Shown here: positions 11,690-23,100 of the stretch, one piece after another
Position numbering within the stretch: position 1 is the stretch's first letter
How the letters are laid out: the number at the start of each line of letters is the position of its first letter
NCBI RefSeq assembly: GCF_901933205.1
Contig: NC_044572.1
Coordinates: forward strand, 76,877,465 to 76,941,464
Direction: 5' to 3'
DNA from: Camarhynchus parvulus
Lineage: Eukaryota > Chordata > Aves > Passeriformes > Thraupidae
Length of the DNA: 64,000 nt
The notes under the pieces: model-generated
Seen by the model: the letters and a program-made list of their open reading frames with translations, nothing else
Told to the model about the DNA's origin: nothing
Database searches by the model: none
Translations under genes and position numbers: made by a program

Positions 11690-12010
11690 CAGGTTGCATG
11701 GTGCAACACCAGGTGCCCACCAAAATTCCTCTGTCACTCCCATCCTCGGTAATCAGGGAACAGAACAGAGAGCAAAAGGCTCATGGTTTGAGATAAGAAC
11801 AGGAAACGATCACTCACCAATTCCCATCAAAACAGATTCAACTTGGGGAACTTAGCTTAATTTATTACCAATCAAACAATGAGAAATAATAATAATATTT
11901 TAAAACAACTTCCTTCCACCCCTTCTTCTCCCTAAACTCAACTTCATTCTCGATTTTGCTACCTCCACCCCCAGAGACACAGGGGAACAGGGAAATGGGG
12001 GTTTTGAATT
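11690..12010 (-). mobile_element. Partial avian ERV LTR (3' part), minus orientation
   Basis: The plus strand carries 'accaggtgcccaccaaaatt', 'tctgtcactcccatcctc', 'gataagaacaggaaacgatc', 'tcactcaccaattccc', 'cttggggaacttagcttaa' and 'tttattaccaatcaaa'. These come in the order I recall for the antisense 3' part of a common avian, ERVL-like LTR family. The reversed poly(A) signal is at 11861-11866. The match fades after about 12005, so most of U3 is missing. It lies about 70 bp from the CR1 3'-proximal fragment, which may mean nested insertion. A piece with the opposite end of this family is at 38415-38535. Confidence 0.7.
11861..11866 (-). terminator. AATAAA poly(A) signal of the partial LTR
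   Basis: Canonical AATAAA on the minus strand, at the position where the LTR family carries it. Confidence 0.5.
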
Positions 12011-14150
12011 TTGAGACTTCTTGAAAGAGTTTTGGTCTCCAATCTCTATTTTTTAAAACACGTGCATATCTATGTATATAAAAAGATGATTGTAGTAAAA
12101 CATCTTACCACTCAAGGGGAGATTCTGTGTTCGCAGGCCTGAAAGCAACTACATAAAAAATACACCATTGTGAAAGGATTCCTTCAGGAAAAAGGAAAAA
12201 AAAAGTAAGGACTGTGAAGTGAAAATCCCCAGAAACTGGATTGTATAGCTCTTTATATCCAAGACATCAGATACACCCTGAAGCACTGCACAACACTAAA
12301 TCAACTTACATCTTAAGCATCTCTAGAAAACCCTAAGAGGAGGAGCTCTGAGGAGCTCAGCTAGAACAGAAATTTGTAATGTCCTCAAAATAATTTGTGT
12401 TACAGAATTGTACAACTGTCAAATAACACACCCTTTCAGCAAAATATGGTACTTCTTACAGCCCTTGATGCGTGTAATTATCAAGGGTATTAGCTGCTTT
12501 CTGTGACAGAGGGTCCACTTAACAAGGACTGGTTGCATTAACTGCAGACAAAACTTGGTTTGTCTCCTGGGAATGAACAGGATTTCGTTGCTGAATTTTT
12601 TAAATCTATTGTTTTGAATAAATGCCCAAAGTCAATTTGTAAAATTGATATAAATTTGTTTCAGTAATGTTGGATTTACTTATAGCAATGGATTCAAAGT
12701 ACAGAAACAGAAGCAGAAGTCTACTAGTGTGTGTGACTGTTCTGAGGAGCAGGAACCTATATTAACTTGTCACTTATTCACTAATACAGGAATTAAAACT
12801 TATTTCTAGCATACGCATATAATGAGAGTTCTAACACTTGAAAAAAAAGTACACTTCTGAAATGCTGAAAATAAATAGAATTTCCTTATTTATTCTAAAG
12901 TATGACAGAAAAACTTTATCTCGTAAAATGATCCATAAGAGACAACTGAGTGTAAAAAATTAGCATTACATTTGACAGGCCAGTTCATAATTCAAGTTTC
13001 TTTGAATCATTCTGTATCATTCTTCATCCGTTTTCTTATTTGGTGCACCACATAGGCAAAATATTCAGAAAGGAGAAAGCAATATTCTTAGGAAAATGGA
13101 CCACCAATACATTACCAACAGCTAAGCTAAAACTGTACCCACAGTTAAACTTAAACTGGTCATCTTTCCTTGCATAAGAGTGTCAATTGTAATTCAACTC
13201 TTACAGCCAAGTTTTGCTATCACTATAGAGGATGAAATCAAGGCAGAATGATAGCAGGACATTTTTCCATAATTTCCAACTGGGTGACCTCCTGTTAGAA
13301 GTTTTTAAAATGTGATATGATTTCATTGATATCTCAGTTTGCAATCTATCTGTTAGGATATGACAGGCCCCATTCTGATAACAGAAAAAAAATCACAAGC
13401 TGAAAGATGTTGGTAACAACCAAAGGTTCAATGCCTTCAAATCAAGTATTTCAAATGAAATATTTTTTTATATAGTCAGGAACTAAAGTTTTTGTCCAGG
13501 TTTACTTTGGAGAGGCAGCACTCTGGTGGGAAAAAGGAGTTGTTATATAATGCCCATTAGCACATAATACAGCATGTGTTTTGCTAGGCTTACTTTTAAT
13601 GAAGTTCACTACTTTTATAGCCTCAATGATTATTTTTATTTTCCTGCTAAACATTAACACATTTGTTCAGGGATTGGTGTCTGTTTTCCTTCCATAATTA
13701 ATGCATAAGCAGTGGAAGCCCATCCTGCTTTAATCTTACTTGGCTAAAAGACTTGATTACTAAAAACCATCAAGATTTTCCCACTTGCAGAACAACAAGA
13801 GCAACAGAGATTACTTTCTCATTGTCTGGATCATATAAATTCACCATCACCCTAAGAGCAGAAAATATCCAGAGATGTGAGTTTATTTCCAACACCAGTT
13901 CCCTGTGAGTTCCAGTTACCCGGTTACACCAAGAATTGACATCTTTCCTAAGAACTTTTATATTTACAGTGGCACAGTCCTGATCTTAATATTTACAGAC
14001 GTTAATATTTCCAGCCTGGCCTTTTTATTTGCAGTATTTGTGTCTTGTTTCAAGCAGTAGAACTGAATATTTTGGCAAGTCCAAAAAGCAAATGAGAAAG
14101 ATGGTGATGGTGACATTGGGACACAGAATCCCTGATGTAAGGACACCAAG
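12011..14150. other. Unassigned non-coding sequence
   Basis: No gene or recognised repeat. The part around 13540-13760 has conserved-element texture (TTAATG, ATAATTAATGCATAAG), with no further support. The rest is AT-rich and unremarkable. Confidence 0.6.
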
Positions 14151-14154
14151 TGGC

Positions 14155-14318
14155 ATCACTGCAATTTTTTTGAGAAGAAGAGAATGCCTATCACTGAAGG
14201 TGCTCAAGAATATATTGTACAGACATTTCCTAAGGAATGATGTAGGTGTACAAGGTACTTCCTTGAGGCAGCCATTGGATAGGTTGTTTACTCAGGTCAC
14301 TTTCAGCCCTATGATTAG
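14155..14318 (+). mobile_element. Probable ancient CR1 3' end
   Basis: The order 'actgaaggtgctcaagaa', 'cattggataggttg', 'ctcaggtcactttcagccct', then 'atgatt' follows the last part of CR1 sense sequence: the 'gaggtgttcaag' segment, the 'ggttgga...gatgat' segment, 'aggtcccttccaaccc', then 'tatgattct'. It is very diverged. Chance resemblance cannot be excluded without alignment. Confidence 0.4.
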
Positions 14319-14479
14319 ACCCAAGGTGCTCCGAAGTGATGCAAAAAACATACCCTGTAGTTAGGAAACCTGTGAAATCTACTTGAAACTTGTAAAATGC
14401 AGTTGTGTAATGTTTTGTAAAAAGTCCTCTGTTGCCCAAAATTCTTTTTATTGAAATATATTTTCAAGGGAAAAAAACC

Positions 14480-14790
14480 TGCTGAACTTTTAAGAATTAT
14501 GGAGTAACCACATAGGAGCCTATTTATACCGAGTGATTTACCTATTAATACCTATTGATTTATTTTAAAGGTAGTGTTTTTATTGCCAGGGACCTTGTCA
14601 ATGAGAACAGACAAATAACCATTTTGTTAACATTTTTGTTTATGTTTCATTATATGAAGTGAATACTTCACATGTGTCTTGTGTGGCTGAGTACAGTCTA
14701 TGTATGAACTCAATTTGCTAATCCTGCCTAATTACTAATCCACTTGGAATAAGCTGCCTTCCTAAGGGCTGCTGCTATTTGGTTTATACA
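14480..14790. promoter_or_regulatory. Candidate conserved non-coding element (speculative)
   Basis: Of all the unassigned stretches this one looks most like an ancient vertebrate enhancer. It is non-repetitive, non-coding and dense in homeodomain-type cores: GCTAATCC, CTAATTACTAATCC, ATTAATACC. It also has a CCACTTGG word and a GGTAGTG tract. TAATCC is the core preferred by OTX/PITX-class homeodomains. I have no alignment, so this is a lead and not a call. Confidence 0.25.
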
Positions 14791-15134
14791 CTGTTCCACA
14801 AGCAACACTGAAAAGTGAAACATAAAACTGGGATACATCTGTGAAAGTTAATGGGAATTATGGAATAAAATAATGAAGAACTCACTTTTAAGAGCGAGTA
14901 AAGTTTATCTCAAACTTCAAATTGAGATTTTATTTGTTTAGCATAGAAATTTGGCTTCCTTTTATTCAGATTGCTACAATAATATTAGGTAGTCATTGCC
15001 CAAATATTTCTTCTGAATATGACACTTTGGGGTTGTGTCTGGGGAAATTTTTCCTCTTTGATCAATCTGTGACCCTGTGAAGAAAAAAAAAAAAACTAAA
15101 ATTTCATGCATATGGCAGTGCATTTTGTGGTCCT

Positions 15135-15174
15135 CTGCTTTTTCTGCATGATGCAGAAAACAAAGAAAAAGCAG
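15135..15174. repeat. Nested imperfect palindrome
   Basis: TTTTCTGCAT at 15140-15149 is mirrored by ATGCAGAAAA at 15151-15160, giving 10-bp arms with a 1-base centre. A wider pair, CTGCTTTTTCT (15135-15145) and AGAAAAAGCAG (15164-15174), overlaps it, so two alternative hairpins are possible. Confidence 0.8.
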
Positions 15175-18100
15175 AACTGGTGCTGGCAGGGCCCAGGCCA
15201 GGACCTCCACTTCTGTTTTTTCAACTTTTTCTTTTTTTCCTTTTAATAACATTATTGTCTCAGACAGCAGAGGTAGTCATATGTATACATCAATAGTGTA
15301 GGCTAAAATTGCTCAAAGAATTACCACTGTAACAAAAAACCCTAGAATTGTTCTCTAAAATGAAGTATATTCATGCAGCATATTCAACAAATTGTCCCTT
15401 TTCTTTGATTTTTCTTTTTTTTGTGCTGATGAGTCAGCCTAACATTATAGAATATTACTTTTTAAGCAGTATTTATCTTCCCTAGTATTTTCCACAAATC
15501 CCAACAAAAACATTTTGGCCAAAAAAAAAGTGCTTTAGAAATCACTTCATCATATTCTTTCATAAGGCTTCAAGAAGACTTAGCACTGCTTTTGAGCTTT
15601 TTGATGGTGTAAATGGCTAAGCATTTAACCTGAAAAATCTAATACAATTTTCAACAGAAAACCTAGAATACAATTTTAGCTTTTAGCAAGGATCTATGGA
15701 CACATATTTTTCTCAAGTGCCTTAAAATTACAGTAACTGCTTAGAAAGCGAGCTGTGTAGGAAAAAAATACAGGTCTTATGCTGTGTTATTCACATGCAT
15801 GTAAGAACAATATCTTTAATACAGTGCTTTAAGAAGTAAAAAATACAAATATTTTAGGAACTAGGTCTTTGTAAAGAACTGAAAATTTATCCTGAAAAAG
15901 GAAGACAAATTATGATATTCATGGTAGCAAGCACGCAAAAACTAAAGGGGGAATGGGGACAGGGAAGACAAATTCTGCAGTTTTATTCACCAGTATTGTG
16001 TATGACATATGCTTTTGATGTGCTTTATTGCATAGGATTATATCATTTTCATTAATATTCAGAAATATAGGCCCTGCACCCTATTTGTACAGAAGCTGTG
16101 GCAGTACAGTTCAGTCACTAAGCACTCCCCAAGCAAAACTGATTACTGAAATGCCCAGTGGCCATTTTAAAGCAAAGATGAATTGCTGGAGGTGCACAGC
16201 CCAACAAAGTCCCCCCATACAAAACTGTTTACCTTATTATGCACTTGGGAAATCAAGTTTCCCCAGACAGAAATAAAAACACAAGGCGCTCCTTGCCTCA
16301 CTTAAACAATGAGATCTAATTCAGTATAGGGGGAGTAGAGCCTGGAGGCAAAGGGTGTCAGGCAGTTCTGCTTACACCAATACCTCACACACCTCACAGC
16401 AGCCAAGAGGAGTGTCCTCCTCAATCAGCTCCAGAGGAAAGCAGTGGTACATAGATCACAGTGTGAAAAAATTAAAATGGAACCTGATCAGCAAAACTTT
16501 CACTGGGACAAATCCCCTGCAAGGCCTCCTGCTGGCTGTCCCTGTTCATTCTTGAGCTTACAGTAACAGGAAGCACAAACAATACTTCTATTCCCTCTGG
16601 TGCAGTTTTTGTACCTCACCAAAGAGTTGTATTTTTTTTTATTGCAAAGAATGTTCATAAATATTATGTAGCAAGCAAAATCCTTGAAGTTTTGCAACAC
16701 ATTAAATGCCATAAGCAAAAATACTTTATTATAGTGTTCACTGCCTTAATTTTTAAAATAATTCATGCTAGAGAACTTCCAAGTATTCAGACTTTCCATA
16801 TTCAAGAACACTGAGACTTGGCACATCCCAAAGCCCTTATATTTAGTGTAGTGTACTGTAATTTATGAGAAATTTAATTAACACAGTGACACCATTTTAT
16901 TCTTCTATGGGTTTTCAGGTATAAAGTGAATGGCTTAGAAGGATTTTTTGGTCCAGACATGAAAAACAAACACATTCTGCCAGTGAATTATTATGCCTTG
17001 GTCCTTTAACCACTAAGATAAACAAGTAAATTATTATTAGAAATAATAGATTTAAATGCACTTGGTCTACATTAGCTATAAAAATTGACTTATTTAAAGA
17101 ACACTTGAAAAAAAATTAGATTCAGTGTTTCATTGGTTTTTCTGACAGAAGTAATCATGGCAGAAGGGTAAAAGGAATCCAAAATAGCATTCCTTTCTTC
17201 TTAAAAAATTTTCTATCTTTAGTCTCCTTTCTTCAATCATTTTCTCCTCCTCAGATCAGGACTCTGACCACATTTGGGTTTTGGCAGTGGAGGGTTTCTT
17301 GCGGGGATGTGGAGCATAGACAGGAGAAGAAAGCAAGAAGGAAGACATTGTTATTCATGCAAAAATTGAATTTCCTCACCTGACATTGTTTCTGATAAAA
17401 GCATGTATAGAAATGTTCCAAAGTGAAAGTATTTTGCCAAAAAAAAAAGTGTATTTTTCCTGGGGGTCTCAGTGCACCTTCATTTACACACAAGCTTTAT
17501 CTGGTAGGTAGTAAGCACTAACATTGACAGGGAACACACAAAAAATTGAGATGTAGGAGTATTTTGGCAAAGAACTACAGAGAAAGATGTACAGAGATTA
17601 GGTAACAATTTTACTCATGTGTACAGCAAGGGCAAGAGAATTTCCACTGACTAGATGCTCCTTTTATGAAATTTTTGACTTCTGAGCCACTTTTTAAACT
17701 ATTATGCATTGCCTGCCCACACAGCAATTTCAGCTTGGCCTCATTTACACAGCAGAACTCCTTTCTAAGGGCATTTCAGCTATGTACACAGGAAAATGTA
17801 GTCTGCTATTTCTCAGTGGTTTAGACAGTAAAGAGAAAAGTATGAAATATAGATCTGGTATGTTCAGTTATTAATTTAATGCTGAGAGCAACTGGGAAAA
17901 AAAGAAAGCCCAGAGTTATAAAGTAATTGTCTGATTTTTAACTAGTGTGCTTCTTTTGTGTTCCTCTCCTTAGCAGAGAGTTAGACTGATAGGTTACATT
18001 CCCAAAAGGAGAAGTTAGGAGAAATGCCAGGAAATAACTCCCAGGAGCTTCCAAAGAAGGATTGCCTTACAGTAGGAATAACTGATTTCCTAACTTCTCT

Positions 18101-19109
18101 GAGTTAAACAAAAGCATTTTTATAAATTTTTAAGAAATAGGTATGTTTAGTTGCAGTTTCATAACCTATTTAGAAATACTGGGTTCAATTGTCTCTGGGT
18201 TTTTTGCTCCTACATTAATCTAGCCTGATTCCTACCAAAAAAAAAAAGTTTCAGAGAATATTAAATTCAAAGCAAGTAAATAAACACCACAAGAACCAGA
18301 GAATTTTAATTCTGCAACATTGAATCATTATAAAACCACAAAACAAGCCTGGGCTCAGAGGCTTGGGTTAAGAAAGAGAGACAGTCTGCAGTACACTTAA
18401 GAATCTGTCCAGAATCTCAAATGGACCCAACCACTTTTCTCTTTGAATATGATTTAACTAGTTTTCTTTTCACTGGCCTGAATAAATTTTTCCACATGAT
18501 TGTTTTCAATAAAGTTCAATCTAATTAAATTGAAAATAAAGACAAGAGACACCATGCCCCACAACAGCAGAATTTATTTTATCTGGGCTGGTAAACCTAG
18601 TTTCTTTCACATATCAAAATTTGGGCAAATCTTGAAGTCAGTTTCCCTTTGCCTCTGCACATCATCCTATTTAATGATTTTTTTGTATACCAGAACTAGT
18701 GAAAGAAATGGGTGAAACTCTTTTGCTTTGCAGATCCTTAGAACTATCAACGTATCAGCCACATTTTTTCCAGTGAAAATTGCGGAAATAATTAATCATT
18801 GGGGATGAGTTCCTTCCATTGTTTTTTATAAGCAAAAAAAGTGAGGGTTTCTAGCTTTGCCTCTTTAAAGAAAAAGGTGTGAGCACAGAATTGAAAAGGA
18901 CAAATCAGTGTGAAATAAATGAGAAGTTAGCCAGTCCTTTCATCCAAGCTACTTTCATCCATGAAAGCATATCCTCGAAATGCTCTAATTAATTTTGACC
19001 TTCAATTTTCTTCCTAAGCAGTGCACATTAATGCTCACACTGATTTCTACCATTGCTTGGTCTCTTCTCAGGGTAAGGTATAGGGTGGAATTTCTTCAGA
19101 AAAAATTGT

Positions 19110-20003
19110 TCTGTTTTTGGATGATGGGGCAGAGCGTACCCTCAGCACTCCTCCCAACCACCGGGTGGAGTGACTGACACTCTGGAGTGTTTTGCTGCCA
19201 TCCAGGGGGATCTGAACAGGCTGGACAAATGTGCTGACAAGAACCTCATGAAGTTCAACACACAGAAGCTCAAAGTCCTGCACCAGAAGGAACAATCCCA
19301 GGCACCAATGCTAGGGGATGCCAACCTGGAATGCTGTTTTGGAGGAAATTACCTAGGAGTCCTACTGGACATGATCCAGCAATGTGCCCTGACCACAAAG
19401 AAGGCTAGTGATATTGTGGGCTGCATTAGGCATAATATGTCCTGTGGACACAGGAAAGTGACCGTTCCCCTTTGCTCAGCATGATGAGGTCATATCTGGA
19501 GTGCAGTGTCCAACTGTGGATTCCCCAGAACAAAGTTGATGTGGACACGCAGGAGAGAGTCCAGAGAAGATCTGCAGAGGAGATGAAGAAATTGGAGTGT
19601 TGTACATGTGAGGAAAAATTGAGAGAGATGGGGCTGTTCAGCCCTGAGTAAAGAAGGCTCAGGAGAATCTCATCAATGTATGTAAATACCTGGAGGGAAG
19701 GTTAAAAGAGAAGGGAGCCAGGCTCTCCTCAGTGGCACCCAACGACAGGACTGGAGACAGCAGGCACAAACTGAAACACAGCAGGTTCCCTCTGAATGTC
19801 AGGAAGCAATTTTTTGCTCTGAGGGGGACTGAGCACAGTCACCATATTCTCAGAGAAGTTCTGGAGTCTTCCTCCGTTAAAATATTAAAAAGCTGACTGG
19901 GTATGGTCCTGAGCAAGGTCTAGGTGGCCCTGCCTGAACGTGGTGGTTGCATTAAATGGCCTCCAGAGGTCCCTTGCAACCTCACCCACTCTGTGGTTGT
20001 GAT
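19110..20003 (+). mobile_element. CR1 LINE 3' fragment, plus orientation
   Basis: Sense CR1 landmarks appear in order: 'gggcagagcgtaccctcagc', 'aacctcatgaagttcaaca' near 19242, 'agtcctgcaccagaagg' near 19273, 'cagcaatgtgccctgac' near 19378, 'aggctcaggagaatctcat' near 19657, and 'ggcctccagaggtccctt' near 19960. It ends in a decayed 'ctctgtggttgtgat' 3' repeat. Divergence is moderate and includes deletions against the family pattern, for example between the 'ctggacatg' and 'atccagcaatg' parts near 19365. It is 5'-truncated and non-functional. Confidence 0.9.
19170..19484 (+). pseudogene. CR1 ORF2 remnant (downstream part of the RT protein)
   Basis: A 104-codon frame with 'LNRLDKCADKNLMKFN' near its start and 'QQCALTTKKASDIVGCIRH' near its end. 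It follows the CR1 ORF2 segment that normally reads RLEKWADRNLMKFN...[16 protein letters not shown]. The frame then breaks. The endonuclease and RT catalytic core are missing, and the fragment also has a short internal deletion. It is a relic only. Confidence 0.75.
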
Positions 20004-22148
20004 CTACCACAGGCACATTTAAAGGACGTTTTACTTCATTCTGTCCATCTTGATTTATACTTACTTGGTACACAACTCATTACCAAAGTAAAGAATAATG
20101 CCCATGTAGGACAGATCAGCTATAGGGTTAGCTATCCAAGCACCTAATTCCATATTTCATATTTATATATTTATCCCATATATTTATTCCATAAATTCAT
20201 ATTTAATTTACATTATATTTGGTCAGAGAGGGTAAAATACTACCTAACTGAAATCCTGACATTTCAAACCCCTGAAACCAGCTTCCCTATATGCCAATTA
20301 CATATAAGCAAGATAGTAAGACACATGCTGCTGGCATTCTCTGTGTCAGCTTCCCAGGAATCTAATCAAAACTGGTCGTGCACCAGCAAACTTTGGATAC
20401 CTGATCAAGGCTTAGCTATTCCTACCATGTAAAGAGAAAGGAGGGAGTAAAAGTAACCCAGCTGCTTCTAGGGGATGGTCTCAGAGGGTGGAAGTAGAAA
20501 TGGCTAGTTACTGGGCCACAGTCATTAGCACCATTTTTGTCTATGTCAGACCATCTCAGAAGATAAATTCGATCAGTATTGGTACAAACTATTGCATTTT
20601 TGCTGAAATAGAGCACATCCTGGAGATACTGTGTTGATTCAGGAAGGAGAGTCAATACAGCATCCAGGATTAATTTACTGACATAAACAGTCATTACTGC
20701 AGCCACTCAGGTTGCCACTGCAATTTTTAACCAGCAAGATGAATTTATGCATACCAGAGTGGTGACTTGCTGTGTGGCTTTAGCATTTTCCTTGCAGGCA
20801 CTGCCATAAGCAGCTGCTGACTTGGCCTACAGCTAAAGCTCAAATTAAACATAACTTTTAGAGGCACTGTGCAAGACCATGCTATTGCTCACACCTCTTT
20901 GGGTACTGTCACAACAAGAGCAAAGCCAAGCACATTGTCTTATCTTCCCTTACCCTCTCCTGTATTTTAAAACTAAAGCATTGGAATCCAATTCCAAACA
21001 CTGAAATAATGTAAGCAGTGTTTGTTCTAGCCTGCTAATTCTGACATCCACATATAACATGGAAGCCACAAAGCATATAGATGTAATTTCTTTTCAGTTT
21101 TAACCCTGAAGGCCTGCTGAATGTTTATCCTAAGGTTTATAATGTGAGTTTCTCACAAAGATGTAAACAGGTATATACATGCCAAACATTTAGATGATTA
21201 CTTTTTTTCCCTAAAGTCTCAAACCATGAAATGTGGCGTCCTTCATAGTAAGAGACTCCATTTGTAGTTAGAGGTCTATTATAAGGAGTTGAAAAGAAAT
21301 TTTGTATCTTCTATGTTAGACTGATTCAGACGTTTTTCTTGTTTTTTGCAAGAAATAGCAGTAGATTTACAGAGTTCTTTTTGTCAGTCTTTTTGTCCCT
21401 CACAAGTTCTTTCCTATAAGGTTTGTTAGTCTATTAGCTGCATGAAGTATTCATTACAGTTTTAGTCTCAAACCCCAGCTTTCTCTTCCTTCACAATTCA
21501 AGAACAGGCACACATGCTTAGTGCGCACCTTTTGATATGGAGTACACCCAGCCTGTCAGCTTTCAAAAAGTTTGTCACTCAGGGTATGTTAAACATCTGA
21601 CTGTGTTCAAGTAGATGGTGGCAAAACTCCTCATCTTTTTACAGCTCCCTATCTTAACAACTTATGATTTTCACAAACCATATCAGTTCTTACCAGCAAG
21701 TCAGAACCTCTATCTAGGACCCAAACATGAATCTCTAATTCAGATTTTTATCTAACTTGACAAAGCACTGGCCTTCTCTTGAAAGAGAAAAAACCCACTG
21801 AATTTTCTCCCTCTTCCTAGGAACTCTTCTCAACACTATACATAAAATTCCCTCTTCAGGCAAGAATATTTTTTAACTTTGAGTCTTCAAGAAACAGTAA
21901 CAATAGAAATTTGGAAAGCATGGATATTTGGAAAAGAAATAGGAGCCATGTTGATATTTAGCTACCTCTTGTCAGCTGTTTTAGGCAATTAGGCAAATAA
22001 ACTACTGAACTGAAGAAAAGTATCTGTGACTTGAGTCAGGTGTCTGAATGATGGAAGTCTGCCTTTTGATGAGTACAAATCAAAGAGAAATTAGGCCTTT
22101 CTATTTATGAAAAATGGTTCTTACTTTTAGTAGTTATGATATTAGAAT
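20004..22148. other. Unassigned non-coding sequence
   Basis: An AT-rich run sits at 20150-20220 (repeats of ATATTTAT). A minus-strand open frame of 94 codons at 20422-20706 has no domain I recognise and no splice-site support. There is no other gene signal. Confidence 0.6.
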
Positions 22149-23100
22149 GGAATCATAAAATCATAGAATCATTTAGATTGGAAAAAAACTTTGAGATCAA
22201 GTCAAACCATTAACTTAACACTACCTAGTCCCTGACCAAACTATGTCCCTAAGCGCCACATCTACATGTCTTTTTAATACCTCCAGGAATTATTTCTATC
22301 TAGAATTATCTCTATCACCACTGTGGGCAGCCTGTTCCAATGTTGGGCAATCCTTCTGGTGAAGAACTTTTTTCCTAATATCCAATCTAAACCTTACCTG
22401 GCACAACTTGAGGTCATTTTTTCTTGTCCTATCAGTTATTATGTGGGAGAAGAAACCAACACCCAACCTCACTGTAGCCTCCTTTCAGGCATTTGTAGAG
22501 AGCAAGAAGAGCCCCTCTGAGCCTCCTTTGCTCCAGGCTAAACAACCCCAGCTCTCTCAGCCGCTCCTCATAACATTTGTGCTCCAAACCCTTCACCAGC
22601 TTCACTGTCCTTCTCTGAACACACTCCAGCACCTCAATAATGTCATTCTTGCAGGGAGTGGCCCAGAACTGGAAACAGGATTTGAGGTGTGCCCTCACCA
22701 GTGCTGAGTGCAGGGGGACAGTCACTGCCCTGCTCCTGCTGGCCACATCATTGTTGCTACAGGCCAGGATGCCATTGGCCTTCTTGGCCACCTGGGCACA
22801 CTCTGGCTCATGCTCAGCTGCTGTTGATAAACACCTTCAGGTCCTTTTCTACCGGGCAGATTTCCAGCCACTCTTCTCTAAACCTGTAGCCTTTCATGGA
22901 TTTGTTGTGAGCAGACCCTGCCCTTGGCCTTATTGAACCTCATACAATTGGCCTCAGCCCACTGATCCAGCCTGTCCAGACCTAGAGCCCTTCCCACCCT
23001 CCAGCAGATCTTATTCAGCCTGGGGCTGTCTGCAAAATGACCAAGGGTGCACTTGATCCCCTCATCCAGATCATCAGTAAAGATATTAAAAATTACTGGT
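22149..23100 (-). mobile_element. CR1 LINE 3' fragment, minus orientation, about 950 bp
   Basis: The left edge, 'aatcataaaatcatagaatc', is the reverse of the ATTCTATGATTCTATG CR1 3' terminus, so the 3' end is intact. The antisense body then follows the family closely: 'tccctaagcgccacatctac' near 22249, 'cagcctgttccaatg', 'ctccaggctaaacaacccca' near 22531, 'tgccattggccttcttggcc' near 22769, 'ttgaacctcatacaattgg' near 22933, 'agataaagatatt'-type sequence near 23076. This is the longest and best-preserved CR1 in the window. It is truncated at its 5' end near 23100. Confidence 0.95.
22432..22791 (-). pseudogene. CR1 ORF2 C-terminal fragment
   Basis: A 119-codon minus-strand frame in CR1 sense direction. 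It contains 'KKANGILAC', '[20 protein letters not shown]', '[20 protein letters not shown]' and '[17 protein letters not shown]', the recognisable C-terminal end of the CR1 ORF2 protein, downstream of the reverse transcriptase core. It has no start of its own and no catalytic domain, so it cannot retrotranspose. The overlapping plus-strand frames at 22323-22936 are its antisense shadows. Confidence 0.85.

Larger units (their letters stand above)
14319..19108. other. Unassigned non-coding sequence
   Basis: No gene or recognised repeat apart from the small items listed separately (candidate element at 14480-14790, palindrome at 15135-15174). Open frames are short and overlapping. Confidence 0.6.

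Noticed and set aside
20422..20706. 94-codon minus-strand frame as a possible retroviral or host exon
   Set aside because: I recognise no motif, there is no convincing splice site at either end, and frames of this length are expected by chance over 64 kb.
22323..22936. Overlapping plus-strand frames of 65-99 codons
   Set aside because: They are antisense shadows of the CR1 ORF2 fragment read on the minus strand.
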